A stretch of DNA of 64,000 nucleotides, taken from positions 124,001 through 188,000 of the forward strand of contig DLHJ01000019.1 in NCBI GenBank assembly GCA_002483145.1, given 5' to 3'. The translations under genes and the position numbers were made by a program. Shown piece after piece: positions 9,690-18,621 of the stretch; position 1 is the first letter of the stretch; the number at the start of each line of letters is the position of its first letter. The notes below the pieces were generated by a model. The model was not told where the DNA came from, searched no databases, and saw only the letters and a program-made list of their open reading frames with translations. This DNA is from Cellvibrio sp. UBA7671. Lineage in GTDB: Bacteria; Pseudomonadota; Gammaproteobacteria; Pseudomonadales; Cellvibrionaceae.

Positions 9690-9712
9690 TAGTGCGAATA
9701 CTCTGTTTGGGA

Positions 9713-10393
9713 CTAGTGGCGAAAATCGGCAAGTAAACTTCCTGCAGCGAGAATTTCCTGCTCGTGTTCTGGTTCACGCCAGGTTTCTGCCAGGCCGCTT
9801 GCATACCATTCCTGCATGGCTGGCAGATTCAATAAGCGCACAAGGTACTCTTGCGCAGCGCCAGTTAATGACAGGCCATAGGTTTGGAACCGAAAAGCAA
9901 CCGGCGCAAAAAAAGCATCGACAGCGGTAAATTTTTCGCCGGCTAAAAATGCCCCTCCAAATTTACGCAGGCCTTCATTCCAGAGTTCATCAATGCGTGC
10001 GATATCTTTTTGCAGTGCAGGGGAAATTGTGTGTAGCTGAATACGATGGCCACAGCTCATGCTGCAATTGTTGCGCAGGGCTTGAAAGCCCGAGTGCATT
10101 TCTGCGCTGGCGGAACGTGCCCAGGCGCGCGCGGTTTTATCGGCTGGCCAGACCTGTGGATAAGCCTCAGCGAGATACTCGGCTATAGCGAGGGAATCCC
10201 AAATATGTATTTCGCTATCTTGCAAGCAAGGTACTTTGCCCGATGGCGAAAATGCTCGGTATGCCGTCCAATTACTGTCTGGGTCAAACGGATGTAATTG
10301 TTCGTTGAAAGGGATATTCAATGTGCGCATCAACACCCAGGGGCGCAGTGACCAAGAAGAGTAATTTTTGTTGGCGATATGCAAAGTGAACAT
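9713..10393 (-). CDS. Glutathione S-transferase family protein
   Basis: 226 residues from the ATG at 10393, which has AAGGAGCC just upstream; an upstream in-frame start at 10417 would read through that ribosome site. The N-terminal thioredoxin-like domain opens with NKNYSSWSLRPWVLM, in which a Ser of the SSWS stretch is the likely glutathione-activating residue. GKVPCLQD and WDSLAIAEYLAE mark the cis-Pro loop and the gamma-Glu-binding Ser. The C-terminal helical domain follows (about 90-226). The substrate is unknown. Cytoplasmic. Confidence 0.85.
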   Translation of the reverse strand: MFTLHIANKNYSSWSLRPWVLMRTLNIPFNEQLHPFDPDSNWTAYRAFSPSGKVPCLQDSEIHIWDSLAIAEYLAEAYPQVWPADKTARAWARSASAEMHSGFQALRNNCSMSCGHRIQLHTISPALQKDIARIDELWNEGLRKFGGAFLAGEKFTAVDAFFAPVAFRFQTYGLSLTGAAQEYLVRLLNLPAMQEWYASGLAETWREPEHEQEILAAGSLLADFRH

Positions 10394-10483
10394 CGTATGG
10401 CTCCTTGTAAGATACACGCGGAAAGATGACAGAACCTATCACACTTCCCGCTATGCAAGATGCAAACATTAACCAAGACTTAC

Positions 10484-10514
10484 AAAAAAACCAGAGTTTT
10501 TCGGGCTCTGGTTT
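10484..10514 (-). terminator. Intrinsic terminator of purEK
   Basis: AAACCAGAG (10488-10496) pairs with CTCTGGTTT (10506-10514). Read on the minus strand, the stem is followed by a T run, 14 nt beyond the purK stop. Confidence 0.8.
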
Positions 10515-10527
10515 GTGCGCGAGTGTT

Positions 10528-11604
10528 TTACAGTGTGGCGAGCCCGTTCAGGCTCCAGTCGATGGCTTCGCGGTAGTGGTGCTCTGGCAGTAAATCACCA
10601 AGCAACACCAATGTCTCGCGGATTTCGGTGATGTTGTTGCTGACAATATTGATATGCCCAACCTTGCGGCCTGCGCGCACCTCTTTGCCGTACCAGTAGG
10701 TGCGTGCACAGGGCAGATCGCGCCAAGCGGGATTATAGTCAGTGCCGATGAGATTGATCATCACATTCTGGCCAATTATTTGCGGCAACGGTGTCCCCAT
10801 GCCAGCAACGGCACGCAGGTGATATTCAAACTGGCTGATGCTGGCGCCAGCTTGCGTCCAGTGACCTGAGTTGTGTACGCGCGGGGCTAATTCGTTAATT
10901 AGCAACTGATCGCCAACGCGGAAAGTTTCCATCGCCATAACGCCGACATAATCGAGCGCATTTAGAATTTTACCGAGCATCATCTCTGCTTGTGCCTGCA
11001 GCGGTTGTAGGCGAGCGAGCGGTGCAATCGAGGCGTAGAGAATTCCGCTGAGGTGCAGATTCAACGTGAGCGGATAAAACACGCATTCGCCTTGGTGGTT
11101 GCGCACACCGACCAATGATACTTCTTCATCAAAATTGATGGCTTGTTCGGCGATGGCTTCGCCCTGCCAATCATCGGGTACTTCATCTTCATCGGTGCGC
11201 AGCCAGTGTTGACCGCGGCCGTCATAGCCACCGGTGCGACGTTTAAGCAGTACGCGTTCGCCGAGTTGGTCGCGCAATTCGTTGGCGGTGATGTCATTGG
11301 CCACATTGCGCCAGGGAGCAGTCGCAATACCGAGTGAATCGATCAATTCTTTTTGGGTTTTGCGATCGGCCAAGCGGCCAAAGATATTCTGGTTGATGAA
11401 GCGCGGGTGTTGGGCAAGGGCGTGAGTCACCAGTGTTTCCGGCCACTGCTCGCGTTCGGCGGTAACCAGGTCATTGGGAGAAAGTGCAGGTGCTGTACCT
11501 TCATTAATATCCACTGGGCACACATCCAGAGCCAATGGCATACCGGCGTGCTTGAGCATCGCACCTAATTGGCCTGCACCTAATACCCAAATTCGTTGAC
11601 TCAT
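10528..11604 (-). CDS. purK: 5-(carboxyamino)imidazole ribonucleotide synthase
   Basis: 358 residues, the typical PurK length. The N-terminal motif WVLGAGQLGAML is the pre-ATP-grasp fold, followed by the ATP-grasp domain (LLKRRTGGYDGRGQ for nucleotide binding; NELAPRVHNSGHWT near the metal site). It uses ATP and bicarbonate to carboxylate aminoimidazole ribonucleotide in de novo purine synthesis and hands N5-CAIR to PurE. It lies 53 nt downstream of purE on the same strand and ends in a terminator, so purE-purK form a two-gene operon. Confidence 0.96.
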   Translation of the reverse strand: MSQRIWVLGAGQLGAMLKHAGMPLALDVCPVDINEGTAPALSPNDLVTAEREQWPETLVTHALAQHPRFINQNIFGRLADRKTQKELIDSLGIATAPWRNVANDITANELRDQLGERVLLKRRTGGYDGRGQHWLRTDEDEVPDDWQGEAIAEQAINFDEEVSLVGVRNHQGECVFYPLTLNLHLSGILYASIAPLARLQPLQAQAEMMLGKILNALDYVGVMAMETFRVGDQLLINELAPRVHNSGHWTQAGASISQFEYHLRAVAGMGTPLPQIIGQNVMINLIGTDYNPAWRDLPCARTYWYGKEVRAGRKVGHINIVSNNITEIRETLVLLGDLLPEHHYREAIDWSLNGLATL

Positions 11605-11657
11605 GCCTAACCTCGAAACGCGCTTACTAAATGCAAAGGGAAATGACTGATCGCGAC

Positions 11658-12149
11658 TTATTGATCACGAGGGTCTGGATTATCCAATACTGCTTGGGTC
11701 TGGTCGTGGCGGAACTGGTCGATTTTGGTCGCCAGCTTAGGATCAGTCACTGCCAGAATCTGGCAGGCAAGCAAACCGGCGTTAAACGCACCAGCCACAC
11801 CAATCGCCAAGGTACCCACGGCGATGCCTTTGGGCATCTGCACTATAGAATAGAGGCTATCCAAGCCACTGAGCGCTTTGCTTTGCACCGGTACGCCCAG
11901 CACTGGCAAGCGGGTGTGTGCTGCAACCATACCCGGCAAATGCGCCGCGCCGCCAGCACCGGCGATAATCACTGCATAGCCATTATCTACCGCCGTTTCC
12001 GCGAATTCAGTGAGTTTCTGCGGGGTGCGATGGGCAGAAACCACCTCGGTGTGATACTCCACTCCCATCTGCTCCAGTATCTCTACTGCCGCCTGCATGG
12101 TGGCCCAATCGCTCTTGGAACCCATAATCACCGCAACTTTTCTTGCCAT
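11658..12149 (-). CDS. purE: N5-carboxyaminoimidazole ribonucleotide mutase (class I PurE)
   Basis: 163 residues. The class I PurE motifs are intact: MGSKSDW (substrate phosphate loop), SAHRTP (with the catalytic His), and [16 protein letters not shown]. The protein converts N5-CAIR to CAIR and forms an octamer in characterised species. It is the first gene of purEK. I looked for a PurR-type operator in the 300 bases upstream and did not find a convincing one. Confidence 0.96.
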   Translation of the reverse strand: MARKVAVIMGSKSDWATMQAAVEILEQMGVEYHTEVVSAHRTPQKLTEFAETAVDNGYAVIIAGAGGAAHLPGMVAAHTRLPVLGVPVQSKALSGLDSLYSIVQMPKGIAVGTLAIGVAGAFNAGLLACQILAVTDPKLATKIDQFRHDQTQAVLDNPDPRDQ

Positions 12150-12475
12150 AGCGCTTGCCCGAATGCTTGAAACTCAATAAGTGTAAGCCCAGAAAATGGG
12201 CCGGAAACGGAAAAAAGGCGCGCATATTAGCACATGATGTTCCATACAGGGATTCCCGAGCGGATGCGCAGTTTTTGGTCTACCAGATAGTAAAATTATT
12301 GGCGCTAAATTCATCTTCGCGATAATATGGCCGCCCCTGATGAATAGCGTTCATTTTGGGCGGGATCTGGAGTGGCTTTTGGCAAGCATGCTTTTCAGCG
12401 TGTCGTTAGGGTTGCCGGTTTACGCTGAACAAATATGGATCAGGGAATACATAATCATTACCAGGAGCAGTAAAC
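12150..12475. other. Intergenic region between divergent purE and a lipoprotein gene
   Basis: 326 bases between divergent genes that must hold both promoters. The only clear signal is AGGAG at the right end, the ribosome site of the lipoprotein gene. Open frames here are short, lack ribosome sites and look like chance. No tRNA, repeat or strong hairpin seen. Confidence 0.5.
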
Positions 12476-13162
12476 GTGAAATATCTATCTGTGTTGTTAT
12501 CCGTCTGTGTACTTTTTGTGACTGGCTGCGCCAGTCTTCCGCCACAACAGGCTGTCGATTTAAACCTCAATACCATTCCGAAGCAGCAAAAAATTGGTGT
12601 CTATGTGTCGCCAATTCCTAAAATTAGCACTTCATTTCCTGGCGCAGGTTGCCTTTTATGTTTGGGCGCTGCATCTCTTGCTAATTCATCATTAACCAAA
12701 CAGGTCGAGACATTTCAAGCTGAGGAGTTAGCAAAAACCTCTGCCAGCGTCATTGCGCAATTGAAAGCCAAGGGTTACGAGGTGGTCACTATCAGCAGCC
12801 TAATCCCGGAGAAAAAATTGCCCAAAGTAAAACCGGTTGCAGGTTCGACGATCAGTAAAAATTATGCGGCATACAAAACCCAGTTTGGTGTAGATCAGTT
12901 GTTAGTGGTGAACTTCTTTAACGTTGGTGTTGTTCGTCAATATTCAAGCTATGTTCCTGTTGGTGCGCCTCAGGCCGCTGTTTCGGCGCAGTTTTATATG
13001 ATCGACTTAGCTAATAACTCCTACAGTTTGTTTGCGCCAATCAATATCCTAAAAGCCGCTGACGGTGAGTGGGATGCACCGCCGAACTTTCCTGGAATCA
13101 CTAATGCGTTTTATCAAGCTGAAGAAGAAGCAGTAGATCTCCTTCGCAAACCATTTAACTAA
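12476..13162 (+). CDS. Putative lipoprotein of unknown function
   Basis: 228 residues with a GTG start, supported by AGGAG eight bases upstream. The signal peptide ends in a lipobox (LFVTGC, Cys18), so the protein is lipid-anchored. A small hydrophobic Gly/Cys patch (GAGCLLCLGAASLANSS, about residues 57-73) follows. The rest is a mixed alpha/beta domain with an ASVIAQLKAKGYEVV helix-strand reminiscent of periplasmic proteins that bind or sequester other factors. I do not recognise the family. It is followed by another secreted unknown protein 67 nt downstream, with a large palindrome between them. Confidence 0.7.
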   Translation: MKYLSVLLSVCVLFVTGCASLPPQQAVDLNLNTIPKQQKIGVYVSPIPKISTSFPGAGCLLCLGAASLANSSLTKQVETFQAEELAKTSASVIAQLKAKGYEVVTISSLIPEKKLPKVKPVAGSTISKNYAAYKTQFGVDQLLVVNFFNVGVVRQYSSYVPVGAPQAAVSAQFYMIDLANNSYSLFAPINILKAADGEWDAPPNFPGITNAFYQAEEEAVDLLRKPFN

Positions 13163-13169
13163 TTGACCC

Positions 13170-13204
13170 ATAACAACTCGGCAAATTTATTGCCGAGTTG
13201 TTAT
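13170..13204. terminator. Large palindrome between two secreted-protein genes
   Basis: A perfect 15-bp stem (ATAACAACTCGGCAA at 13170-13184, partner 13190-13204) with a 5-nt loop. No T run follows, so this may be a weak terminator, an mRNA-stabilising hairpin, or a protein-binding palindrome. Confidence 0.5.
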
Positions 13205-13229
13205 AACGATAATAAAAAGGGAGGTTGTT

Positions 13230-14144
13230 ATGTTACGAAGCCTATTGCTGATCGCGTTCTTACTATCTGTTGCTTCCATGGCAAGTGCGAAAGCAGAGAA
13301 AAATATACCGGTATTGGATGAAGCGCTCTTTAATGTCAGCTTTGATCCAACCAATCCTATTACATTTGTTGGAAAAAAGTCATTAAATGGTAATGGCCAG
13401 GGAGCAGGAGGCATGATGTATCCGGCCGATACGGCGGGTGTATTTTTAGTCTCCATACTTGCACACGCAGCCGTATCAGGTTCGGTGGAAAAGTCCAGGT
13501 TAAATAAAGAACAAGAAGAGGCTAACAAAGTTCTTGAGCCTTTTAGTCAACATATTGCCGTTGTTAATACTGATTATTTGTCGAACGAATTGCGCCTAAA
13601 AATATCCTCCAGTCCTCTCGAAAAATTTACGTTTTTACACGGGGATAATCAATCTGAGAACAGTAAGTGGCAAATTAAAGTCACCCCTGTTTTTTTGATG
13701 ACACAGAGTAAAAGCAGTTTTTTGTTGTATAACAAAATGACATTTCTAGATCGGGAATTGCTATATTCAAAAAAGAAAAAGGTGCAAAAGAAACTCAAAA
13801 AAGGCGCACTTAATCCCTACGAAAAACTGGTTGTGATTGTGTCAGATCCGGTATTGGAAGAGGATGCAACTAATTATTGGTTGCGCGATGATGCAAAATT
13901 ATTCCGCGAGTCAGCTAAATCACTTTATGTGGAATCGTTTCAGCTTGGTGTGGGGCGTCAATTTGGCAGCCTGGAATCTGCACAAACCAAGCAGGTAACT
14001 ATTAAATATCTTGAGGATGGTGTGAAAAAAATCGAGCGTGGGTATGTTATTTCCCAGACTTGTAAGCGCACTTTGTTTGAGTCGCTTGCGGGTGAAATAA
14101 AATCCGTACCTAATCTTGAGTTTGCTACTTGTACAACTGGGTAA
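13230..14144 (+). CDS. Secreted protein of unknown function
   Basis: 304 residues with a strong ribosome site (GGGAGG) and a signal peptide (MLRSLLLIAFLLSVASMASA-KA). A Gly-rich hydrophobic stretch (GNGQGAGGMMYPADTAGVFLVSILAHAAV, about residues 53-81; described by ends rather than in full: GNGQG to AHAAV) could insert in a membrane. A Lys-rich patch (KKKKVQKKLKKG) is near residue 190. Two cysteines near the C-terminus could form a disulfide. I do not recognise a family. The tandem arrangement with the preceding lipoprotein suggests they act together at the envelope, but this is inference. Confidence 0.65.
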   Translation: MLRSLLLIAFLLSVASMASAKAEKNIPVLDEALFNVSFDPTNPITFVGKKSLNGNGQGAGGMMYPADTAGVFLVSILAHAAVSGSVEKSRLNKEQEEANKVLEPFSQHIAVVNTDYLSNELRLKISSSPLEKFTFLHGDNQSENSKWQIKVTPVFLMTQSKSSFLLYNKMTFLDRELLYSKKKKVQKKLKKGALNPYEKLVVIVSDPVLEEDATNYWLRDDAKLFRESAKSLYVESFQLGVGRQFGSLESAQTKQVTIKYLEDGVKKIERGYVISQTCKRTLFESLAGEIKSVPNLEFATCTTG

Positions 14145-14204
14145 TTGGTGAGTGCAGAGGTATTTGGTATTTTTTAACCCGCTTTTTTCCAGGATGAATC
14201 GGCA

Positions 14205-14226
14205 GGAGCACTGGAAACAGTGCTCC
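14205..14226. other. Perfect hairpin with GAAA tetraloop
   Basis: GGAGCACTG (14205-14213), loop GAAA, CAGTGCTCC (14218-14226). It sits between convergent transcription units without a T run. It could end transcription weakly or be part of a small structured RNA. Confidence 0.4.
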
Positions 14227-14280
14227 ATAACGATAGCATTGTAGACAACTCAGATTCGCAACCCAAGTCAACTCCCAAGC

Positions 14281-14441
14281 CTAAAATAAAAATTTCTTTG
14301 AAAACGCTTGCATTGACTCTGTCAGACTTTTCACCAGCTCAGCAGTAGAGCGATCGCGAGGAACGAATTTTTTGGGCAATGCGGGTGGCAGGTAAGGTTG
14401 TAGTTGGCTTATGCCTGTATTTTTCGTGAGTTAAGAGACAT
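14281..14441 (-). pseudogene. Possible broken small gene directly behind cysD
   Basis: Eleven bases after the cysD stop there is AGAGGA followed by an ATG at 14441, a good start site. Its frame closes after ten codons. Moving the frame at an A5 run (14421-14425 on the opposite strand) gives a further 40-odd codons that read like protein (LPKKFVPRDRSTAELVK near the middle) and end in TAG at 14281. One base added to the A run would give a single small protein of about 53 residues. It shows no resemblance to CysN, which normally follows cysD. It may be a frameshifted remnant or chance. Confidence 0.3.
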
Positions 14442-14451
14442 TCGGAATCCT

Positions 14452-15372
14452 CTAAAAATACCCTTCACGTTTTTTCTTCTCCATCGACCCAACTTGGTCT
14501 TTATCCAGCATGCGCCCTTCGCGTTCGCTGGTTTTGCTTTCGATTAATTCCTGAATCACATCTTGTAGGCTGGTGGCATCACTGAGTACCGCGCCCGTTT
14601 GTGGATAGCAACCCAGCGTCCGGCAGCGCAGTGGGCGGATTGCTAAACTGGCGCGTTCGGTTTCGCTCAAAAATGGCAGCATGCGCTCGTCGTCCAGAAT
14701 TAAATATTGGCCGCCGTCATCGCTGATCCAACTCATGCGTGGGGCGGACAAGTAGAGTGAGACCAATTCAATATTTTCGTTGAGGATGTATTGCCAAATA
14801 TCCAACTCTGTCCAGTTGGAAAGCGGGAATACGCGTACCGATTCGCCCTTGTCGATTTTGGTGTTGTAGATGTTCCACAATTCAGGGCGTTGATTTTTAG
14901 GGTCCCAGCCTTGATGTGAATCGCGCACCGAGAATACGCGCTCTTTCGCGCGCGATTTTTCTTCATCGCGCCGCGCGCCACCCAATGCGGCATCAAACTG
15001 ATGCTGTTTCATTGCCTGTTTTAAGGCTTGTGTTTTCATCAAGTCGTTGTATTTCACCGAGCCAGAGGTGATGGGATGAATGCCCATCGCCAGTGCTTCT
15101 TCATTGGTGTGTACCAAAATTTTGAGTTTATGTTTTGCTGCCATCGCATCGCGAAAGCGCGCCATCTCGGCAAATTCCCAGGTTGTATCAACGTGCAGGA
15201 GTGTGAATGGAACAGGCGCGGGATAAAACGCTTTGCGTGCGAGGTGCAGCATCACGGTTGAATCCTTGCCAATCGAATAAAAAAAGCAGGGGTTTTCAAA
15301 GCTGGCTGCCACTTCGCGGATGATATAAATCGCTTCGGCTTCCAATTGTTGCAAATGCGTTTGACTGTACAT
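14452..15372 (-). CDS. cysD: Sulfate adenylyltransferase subunit 2 (CysD)
   Basis: 306 residues from the ATG at 15372, which has GGAG upstream; an extra six codons before it are unlikely. The PP-loop motif [11 protein letters not shown], the [15 protein letters not shown] stretch and the C-terminal [11 protein letters not shown] signature are typical of CysD. With the GTPase CysN, CysD makes adenosine-5'-phosphosulfate from ATP and sulfate. Here no cysN follows. Instead an SbtA-like permease gene lies upstream with 36 nt between, suggesting a transport-activation operon. The enzyme must find its CysN elsewhere in the genome, or work in another sulfation pathway. Confidence 0.94.
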   Translation of the reverse strand: MYSQTHLQQLEAEAIYIIREVAASFENPCFFYSIGKDSTVMLHLARKAFYPAPVPFTLLHVDTTWEFAEMARFRDAMAAKHKLKILVHTNEEALAMGIHPITSGSVKYNDLMKTQALKQAMKQHQFDAALGGARRDEEKSRAKERVFSVRDSHQGWDPKNQRPELWNIYNTKIDKGESVRVFPLSNWTELDIWQYILNENIELVSLYLSAPRMSWISDDGGQYLILDDERMLPFLSETERASLAIRPLRCRTLGCYPQTGAVLSDATSLQDVIQELIESKTSEREGRMLDKDQVGSMEKKKREGYF

Positions 15373-15408
15373 AAATGCTCCGCGAATCATTGTGATAAGT
15401 AGAAGAAG

Positions 15409-16344
15409 TTAGATGCTGATCCACGTGAGCATCTGGTAGTAAACCGGAATCCCCACCAGCACATTCAACGGAAATGTCACACCCAGCGCTGCAAAAATTG
15501 CGAGCCCGATATCGGCTTCTTTGATTGCGGCTTGGATTGCAGCAGGAGCGGCTATGTAGGAGGCGCTAGCGGTGAGCGCAGCCAGGATGAGTGTGCTGCC
15601 TTCAGGTAAACCTAACGCAATGCCTGCGGCAATACCTATCACCGCCAACGCAAAAGGCGCGACAAGAGCGAAGCTGATCAAGCGCCAATGATGTTTAGGA
15701 AAAGGATGCAGATGTTGCGAGGCGCACACGCCCATCTCCAATAAAAATAACGCGAGCAAGGCTTTAAACGCGCCGAGAAATAATGGGGCTATATCTTTGC
15801 TCGCGTCTGGCCCGTAGAGGTAGCCAATAATCACACCGCCGGCGAGCAAAACCACTCCGCGACTGGTGAGCGCTTCGTGCCAAATTCCCTTCATGCCGCC
15901 GGTGCTGCCCGTGGCTTTTTTGTATAACAAAATCGCGACCACAATCGCCGGCAATTCTAATAGCACTAGGTACAAAGTGGTTTGTGGGGCAATGGTTAGG
16001 TTGTTGGCTTCCGCAAACGCCAGTGCCACCGCAAAGGTACCCGCACTCGCTGAACCATAATGGGCGGCGATGCTGGCGCTGTTGGCGGCGTTGAGCAGGA
16101 TGAATTTGCGCAGCAGCGGGTAGAGCAGTAGTGGTATCGCAATCCCCAGCAGAATGACCGTAATAACTTCCGGCAGTAAGTGCCAGCTTACTTGGCCATG
16201 CAGTGCTAGCCCGCCTTTGAGGCCGAGGGTGAGCATCAGCAGAATGCTCAGGGTATCGTAAGCTGCCTTGGGGACTTTGAGATCGGACTTGGCTAAACCG
16301 GCCAGTACGCCGAGTAAGAAAAACATAATAACGATATCGGGCAT
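15409..16344 (-). CDS. SbtA-like sodium-dependent bicarbonate-family permease
   Basis: 311 residues from the ATG at 16344 (GGAA upstream). A longer frame begins at 16395, but its first 17 residues break the hydrophobic start. About ten membrane helices; SDLKVPKAAYDTLSILLMLTLGLKGG near the start and SAGTFAVALAF in the middle match the DUF897/SbtA family. Cyanobacterial members import bicarbonate with sodium. The pairing with cysD and a LysR regulator in a heterotroph suggests that this one may carry sulfate or a related anion, but that is inference. Confidence 0.82.
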   Translation of the reverse strand: MPDIVIMFFLLGVLAGLAKSDLKVPKAAYDTLSILLMLTLGLKGGLALHGQVSWHLLPEVITVILLGIAIPLLLYPLLRKFILLNAANSASIAAHYGSASAGTFAVALAFAEANNLTIAPQTTLYLVLLELPAIVVAILLYKKATGSTGGMKGIWHEALTSRGVVLLAGGVIIGYLYGPDASKDIAPLFLGAFKALLALFLLEMGVCASQHLHPFPKHHWRLISFALVAPFALAVIGIAAGIALGLPEGSTLILAALTASASYIAAPAAIQAAIKEADIGLAIFAALGVTFPLNVLVGIPVYYQMLTWISI

Positions 16345-16400
16345 GCTTATTTCCAGATGAATGATGTACCTGGCGGCCATTGTGGCGATGGGCATTGATA

Positions 16401-16445
16401 GAAGATAATTAATGTTTATGTTTTTTAATATTTACGATTATCTAT
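16401..16445. promoter_or_regulatory. Candidate LysR-regulator site in the divergent promoter region
   Basis: AGATAAT (16403-16409) and ATTATCT (16437-16443) form an inverted repeat with 27 bases between. It lies in the 126-bp divergent region between the SbtA-like and LysR genes, where LysR proteins usually bind. The A/T-rich context weakens it. Confidence 0.3.
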
Positions 16446-16470
16446 AAGTATTCCTAAGCAAGGGTACCCT

Positions 16471-17430
16471 ATGAATATCCGCCATCTGACCTTCCGCCTG
16501 TTGCAGGTCTATATCGCTGTGGTGCGCACGGGTTCTATCTCCCAGGCGGCAGCGCAATTACATCTCACCCAGCCCACGGTTTCGCTGCAAATCAAACGCC
16601 TCACCGAAGCGGTGGGAGAGTTGTTGCTGGAGGTGCGCGATGGTCAGTATCAGCCGACCTTTGTAGGTAAAGAGCTGTATCACGCCGCGCTTGATGCACT
16701 CACGCGCTTTGATGATTTCAATGGTTTTTTAAGTGATGCCGCGCAGGGCACTAAAGGGCATTTCAGTATTGGGGTTGTGACTACTGCACAATATGTTTTG
16801 CCGCGTCTGCTCAGCCCCTATGCACAACAGTATCCGGCGGTGGATGTGACTTTTAACATCGGTAACCGCAGCAGCGTTTTGCAGCGGTTCCAAAATCAGA
16901 TGGACGATTTGTACTTATTTAGCCATCCGCCGACCGGCGATCATGTGGTCAGTGGCCGATTCTTGCGTAATCCGCTGGTGCTGATTGCACCGATTCACCA
17001 TTGGGCAGCGCAAAAAACACAAATTGATTTTTCCGAATTAATCGACGAGCGTTTTTTAATGCGCGAACCCGGCAGTGCGACGCGTATGGTGTTTGAAAAT
17101 TTTTTGCGCGAACAGAATTTACAGCTGCATAAAACGTTGCAGATTGAAAGCAATGAAGTGATCCGGATGAGTGTGGAAACCGGGCTGGGGTTGGCGGTGT
17201 TATCGGAGCATACATTGGCGCAAACGCTGTCACAGTCCAACGCAAAAGTCGCCGTCATCAATGTGCGCGATTTTCCGTTGAACAGTCACTGGTATGTGGT
17301 GCGTCATGGCGATAGACGTTTGCCTATCGCCGCACATCATTTTATTGAGTTTATGAATGCCCATTTACCGGAATGGGTGGAAGAAAAATATATCCGAAAT
17401 GAATTGGCGGTGCTACTGGGCACTCACTGA
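16471..17430 (+). CDS. LysR family transcriptional regulator
   Basis: 319 residues. The N-terminal winged helix-turn-helix (RTGSISQAAAQLHLTQPTVSLQIKRL, quoted by its core AAAQLHLTQPTVSLQIKRL, about residues 22-45) is followed by a LysR substrate-binding domain (about 90-300). It is divergent from the SbtA-like permease/cysD pair and is the likely regulator of that operon, by the usual LysR logic. The co-inducer is unknown. Its last 18 bases overlap the 3' end of the convergent EEP-family gene, with no terminator between them. Confidence 0.9.
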   Translation: MNIRHLTFRLLQVYIAVVRTGSISQAAAQLHLTQPTVSLQIKRLTEAVGELLLEVRDGQYQPTFVGKELYHAALDALTRFDDFNGFLSDAAQGTKGHFSIGVVTTAQYVLPRLLSPYAQQYPAVDVTFNIGNRSSVLQRFQNQMDDLYLFSHPPTGDHVVSGRFLRNPLVLIAPIHHWAAQKTQIDFSELIDERFLMREPGSATRMVFENFLREQNLQLHKTLQIESNEVIRMSVETGLGLAVLSEHTLAQTLSQSNAKVAVINVRDFPLNSHWYVVRHGDRRLPIAAHHFIEFMNAHLPEWVEEKYIRNELAVLLGTH

Positions 17431-18285
17431 TGCATCTGCCGGTGCTGCGGAGGTGTCGATGTTGACTATGACGGGATAGTGATCTGATGGATAAATATTA
17501 TTGTAGATGGTGGTATCGACTTGATGGCTTTGTACTTTGGTGGATTTCTTCACAAAAATAAAATCGATTTTATTGTTTGGCTCTTTGTTTTCACCAAAAC
17601 CATTAAATGTTTTTCCACCACCGACTGCCGGTGTAATGGAAGTTTTTTCTGCATCTGCCAAAACCTGGGTGATGATATCGTAGGTCGCAGATGGCGCGGT
17701 GAGATTAAAATCGCCGGTGACCGCAATAGGTGATGCTGCATCTAATTTTGCAATCTCACCAAGCAGCAATTTTGCACCTTCTTGTCGTGCGGTTTCGCCC
17801 TCATTGTCTAAATGGATATTAAAAACATGCAGAAATTGTTTAGATTGCGCATCGAGTAATTTGGCGATGCTCAGTGTGCGGCGATAGGTTGCATCCCATC
17901 CGAGTGATGGTTTGAGTGGTGTTTGCGACAGCCAGAGTGTTTGTTGGGCTTGCAGTGAAAAGCGTGCCGTGCGGAATAAAATCGCTGTGGTTTCACCTTT
18001 GTCGCGGCCATCATCGCGGCCGACCCCCATCCAAGAATAATCATCCAGCATTTCAACCAAATCTTCCACTTGGAACAGTTCAGCCTCTTGTAAACCAATC
18101 ACATCAGGGTTGTGGGTTTTGATCAGGTGCGCGACAAAATATTTACGCTTTTTCCAGTTGTGTGGATTTTCCGGGGCCTCACACAAGCCGCAACGGATGT
18201 TGTAACTCATCACGGTAGCAGAAGTGTTTGCAAGCGCGCTGGATGTTAACCCCAGCAATAAAAAAAACAGGATAAATTGTTTCAT
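17413..18285 (-). CDS. Secreted endonuclease/exonuclease/phosphatase family protein
   Basis: 290 residues with a signal peptide (to about residue 19, SALA-NT). EEP-fold motifs are in order: MSYNIRCG, IGLQEAELF (metal-binding Glu), HVFNIHLDN, VTGDFNLTA and SDHYPVIV (catalytic Asp-His). These metal-dependent hydrolases cleave phosphoesters in nucleic acids, lipids or sugar phosphates; the export signal points to an extracellular or periplasmic substrate. The start ATGA overlaps the stop of the DUF2007 gene by 4 bp, so the two are translationally coupled. Confidence 0.88.
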   Translation of the reverse strand: MKQFILFFLLLGLTSSALANTSATVMSYNIRCGLCEAPENPHNWKKRKYFVAHLIKTHNPDVIGLQEAELFQVEDLVEMLDDYSWMGVGRDDGRDKGETTAILFRTARFSLQAQQTLWLSQTPLKPSLGWDATYRRTLSIAKLLDAQSKQFLHVFNIHLDNEGETARQEGAKLLLGEIAKLDAASPIAVTGDFNLTAPSATYDIITQVLADAEKTSITPAVGGGKTFNGFGENKEPNNKIDFIFVKKSTKVQSHQVDTTIYNNIYPSDHYPVIVNIDTSAAPADASVSAQ

Positions 18286-18599
18286 TGCGCCATCTCCGTT
18301 TTGTCAGTTTGGCAATTCCAGCAGGTTTCAAATGCTGCATCATTATTTTCGTTACAGCTTCGGCATATCCATTCAGGTGCATTGGGTGCACTCAGTGCAT
18401 TGGCAATAATCTGAATCGCATGATCGTAATCGGCATCGTCAACTACCCACAATTCTGGCCAGGTATCAAAGGGTGCTATTTCACCAATTGCGCTGGACGC
18501 AAATTCATTTTTCCACACCACACGAATTCCCGCCTGTTCAAGGATGTTGTGTGCATTACCGACCAGAAAACGGTTTTCGTGGGTGTAGATGAGTTTCAT
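18282..18599 (-). CDS. DUF2007 domain protein with C-terminal zinc ribbon
   Basis: 105 residues from the ATG at 18599. The first two thirds (MKLIYTHENRFLVGNAHNIL ...) are DUF2007, a ferredoxin-like domain annotated as a putative signal-transducing protein; the end has two Cys pairs (CRSC and CWNC) that can hold zinc. Cytoplasmic. It is the middle gene of apbE-DUF2007-EEP: 22 nt after apbE, and overlapping the next gene by ATGA. The role is unknown. Confidence 0.82.
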   Translation of the reverse strand: MKLIYTHENRFLVGNAHNILEQAGIRVVWKNEFASSAIGEIAPFDTWPELWVVDDADYDHAIQIIANALSAPNAPEWICRSCNENNDAAFETCWNCQTDKTEMAQ

Positions 18600-18621
18600 G
18601 TTGTGTCCATCCAATATGTTG

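Noticed and set aside
11631-12170. 179-codon open frame on the plus strand opposite purE
   Set aside because: purE has all catalytic motifs; the opposing frame has no ribosome site or recognisable fold.
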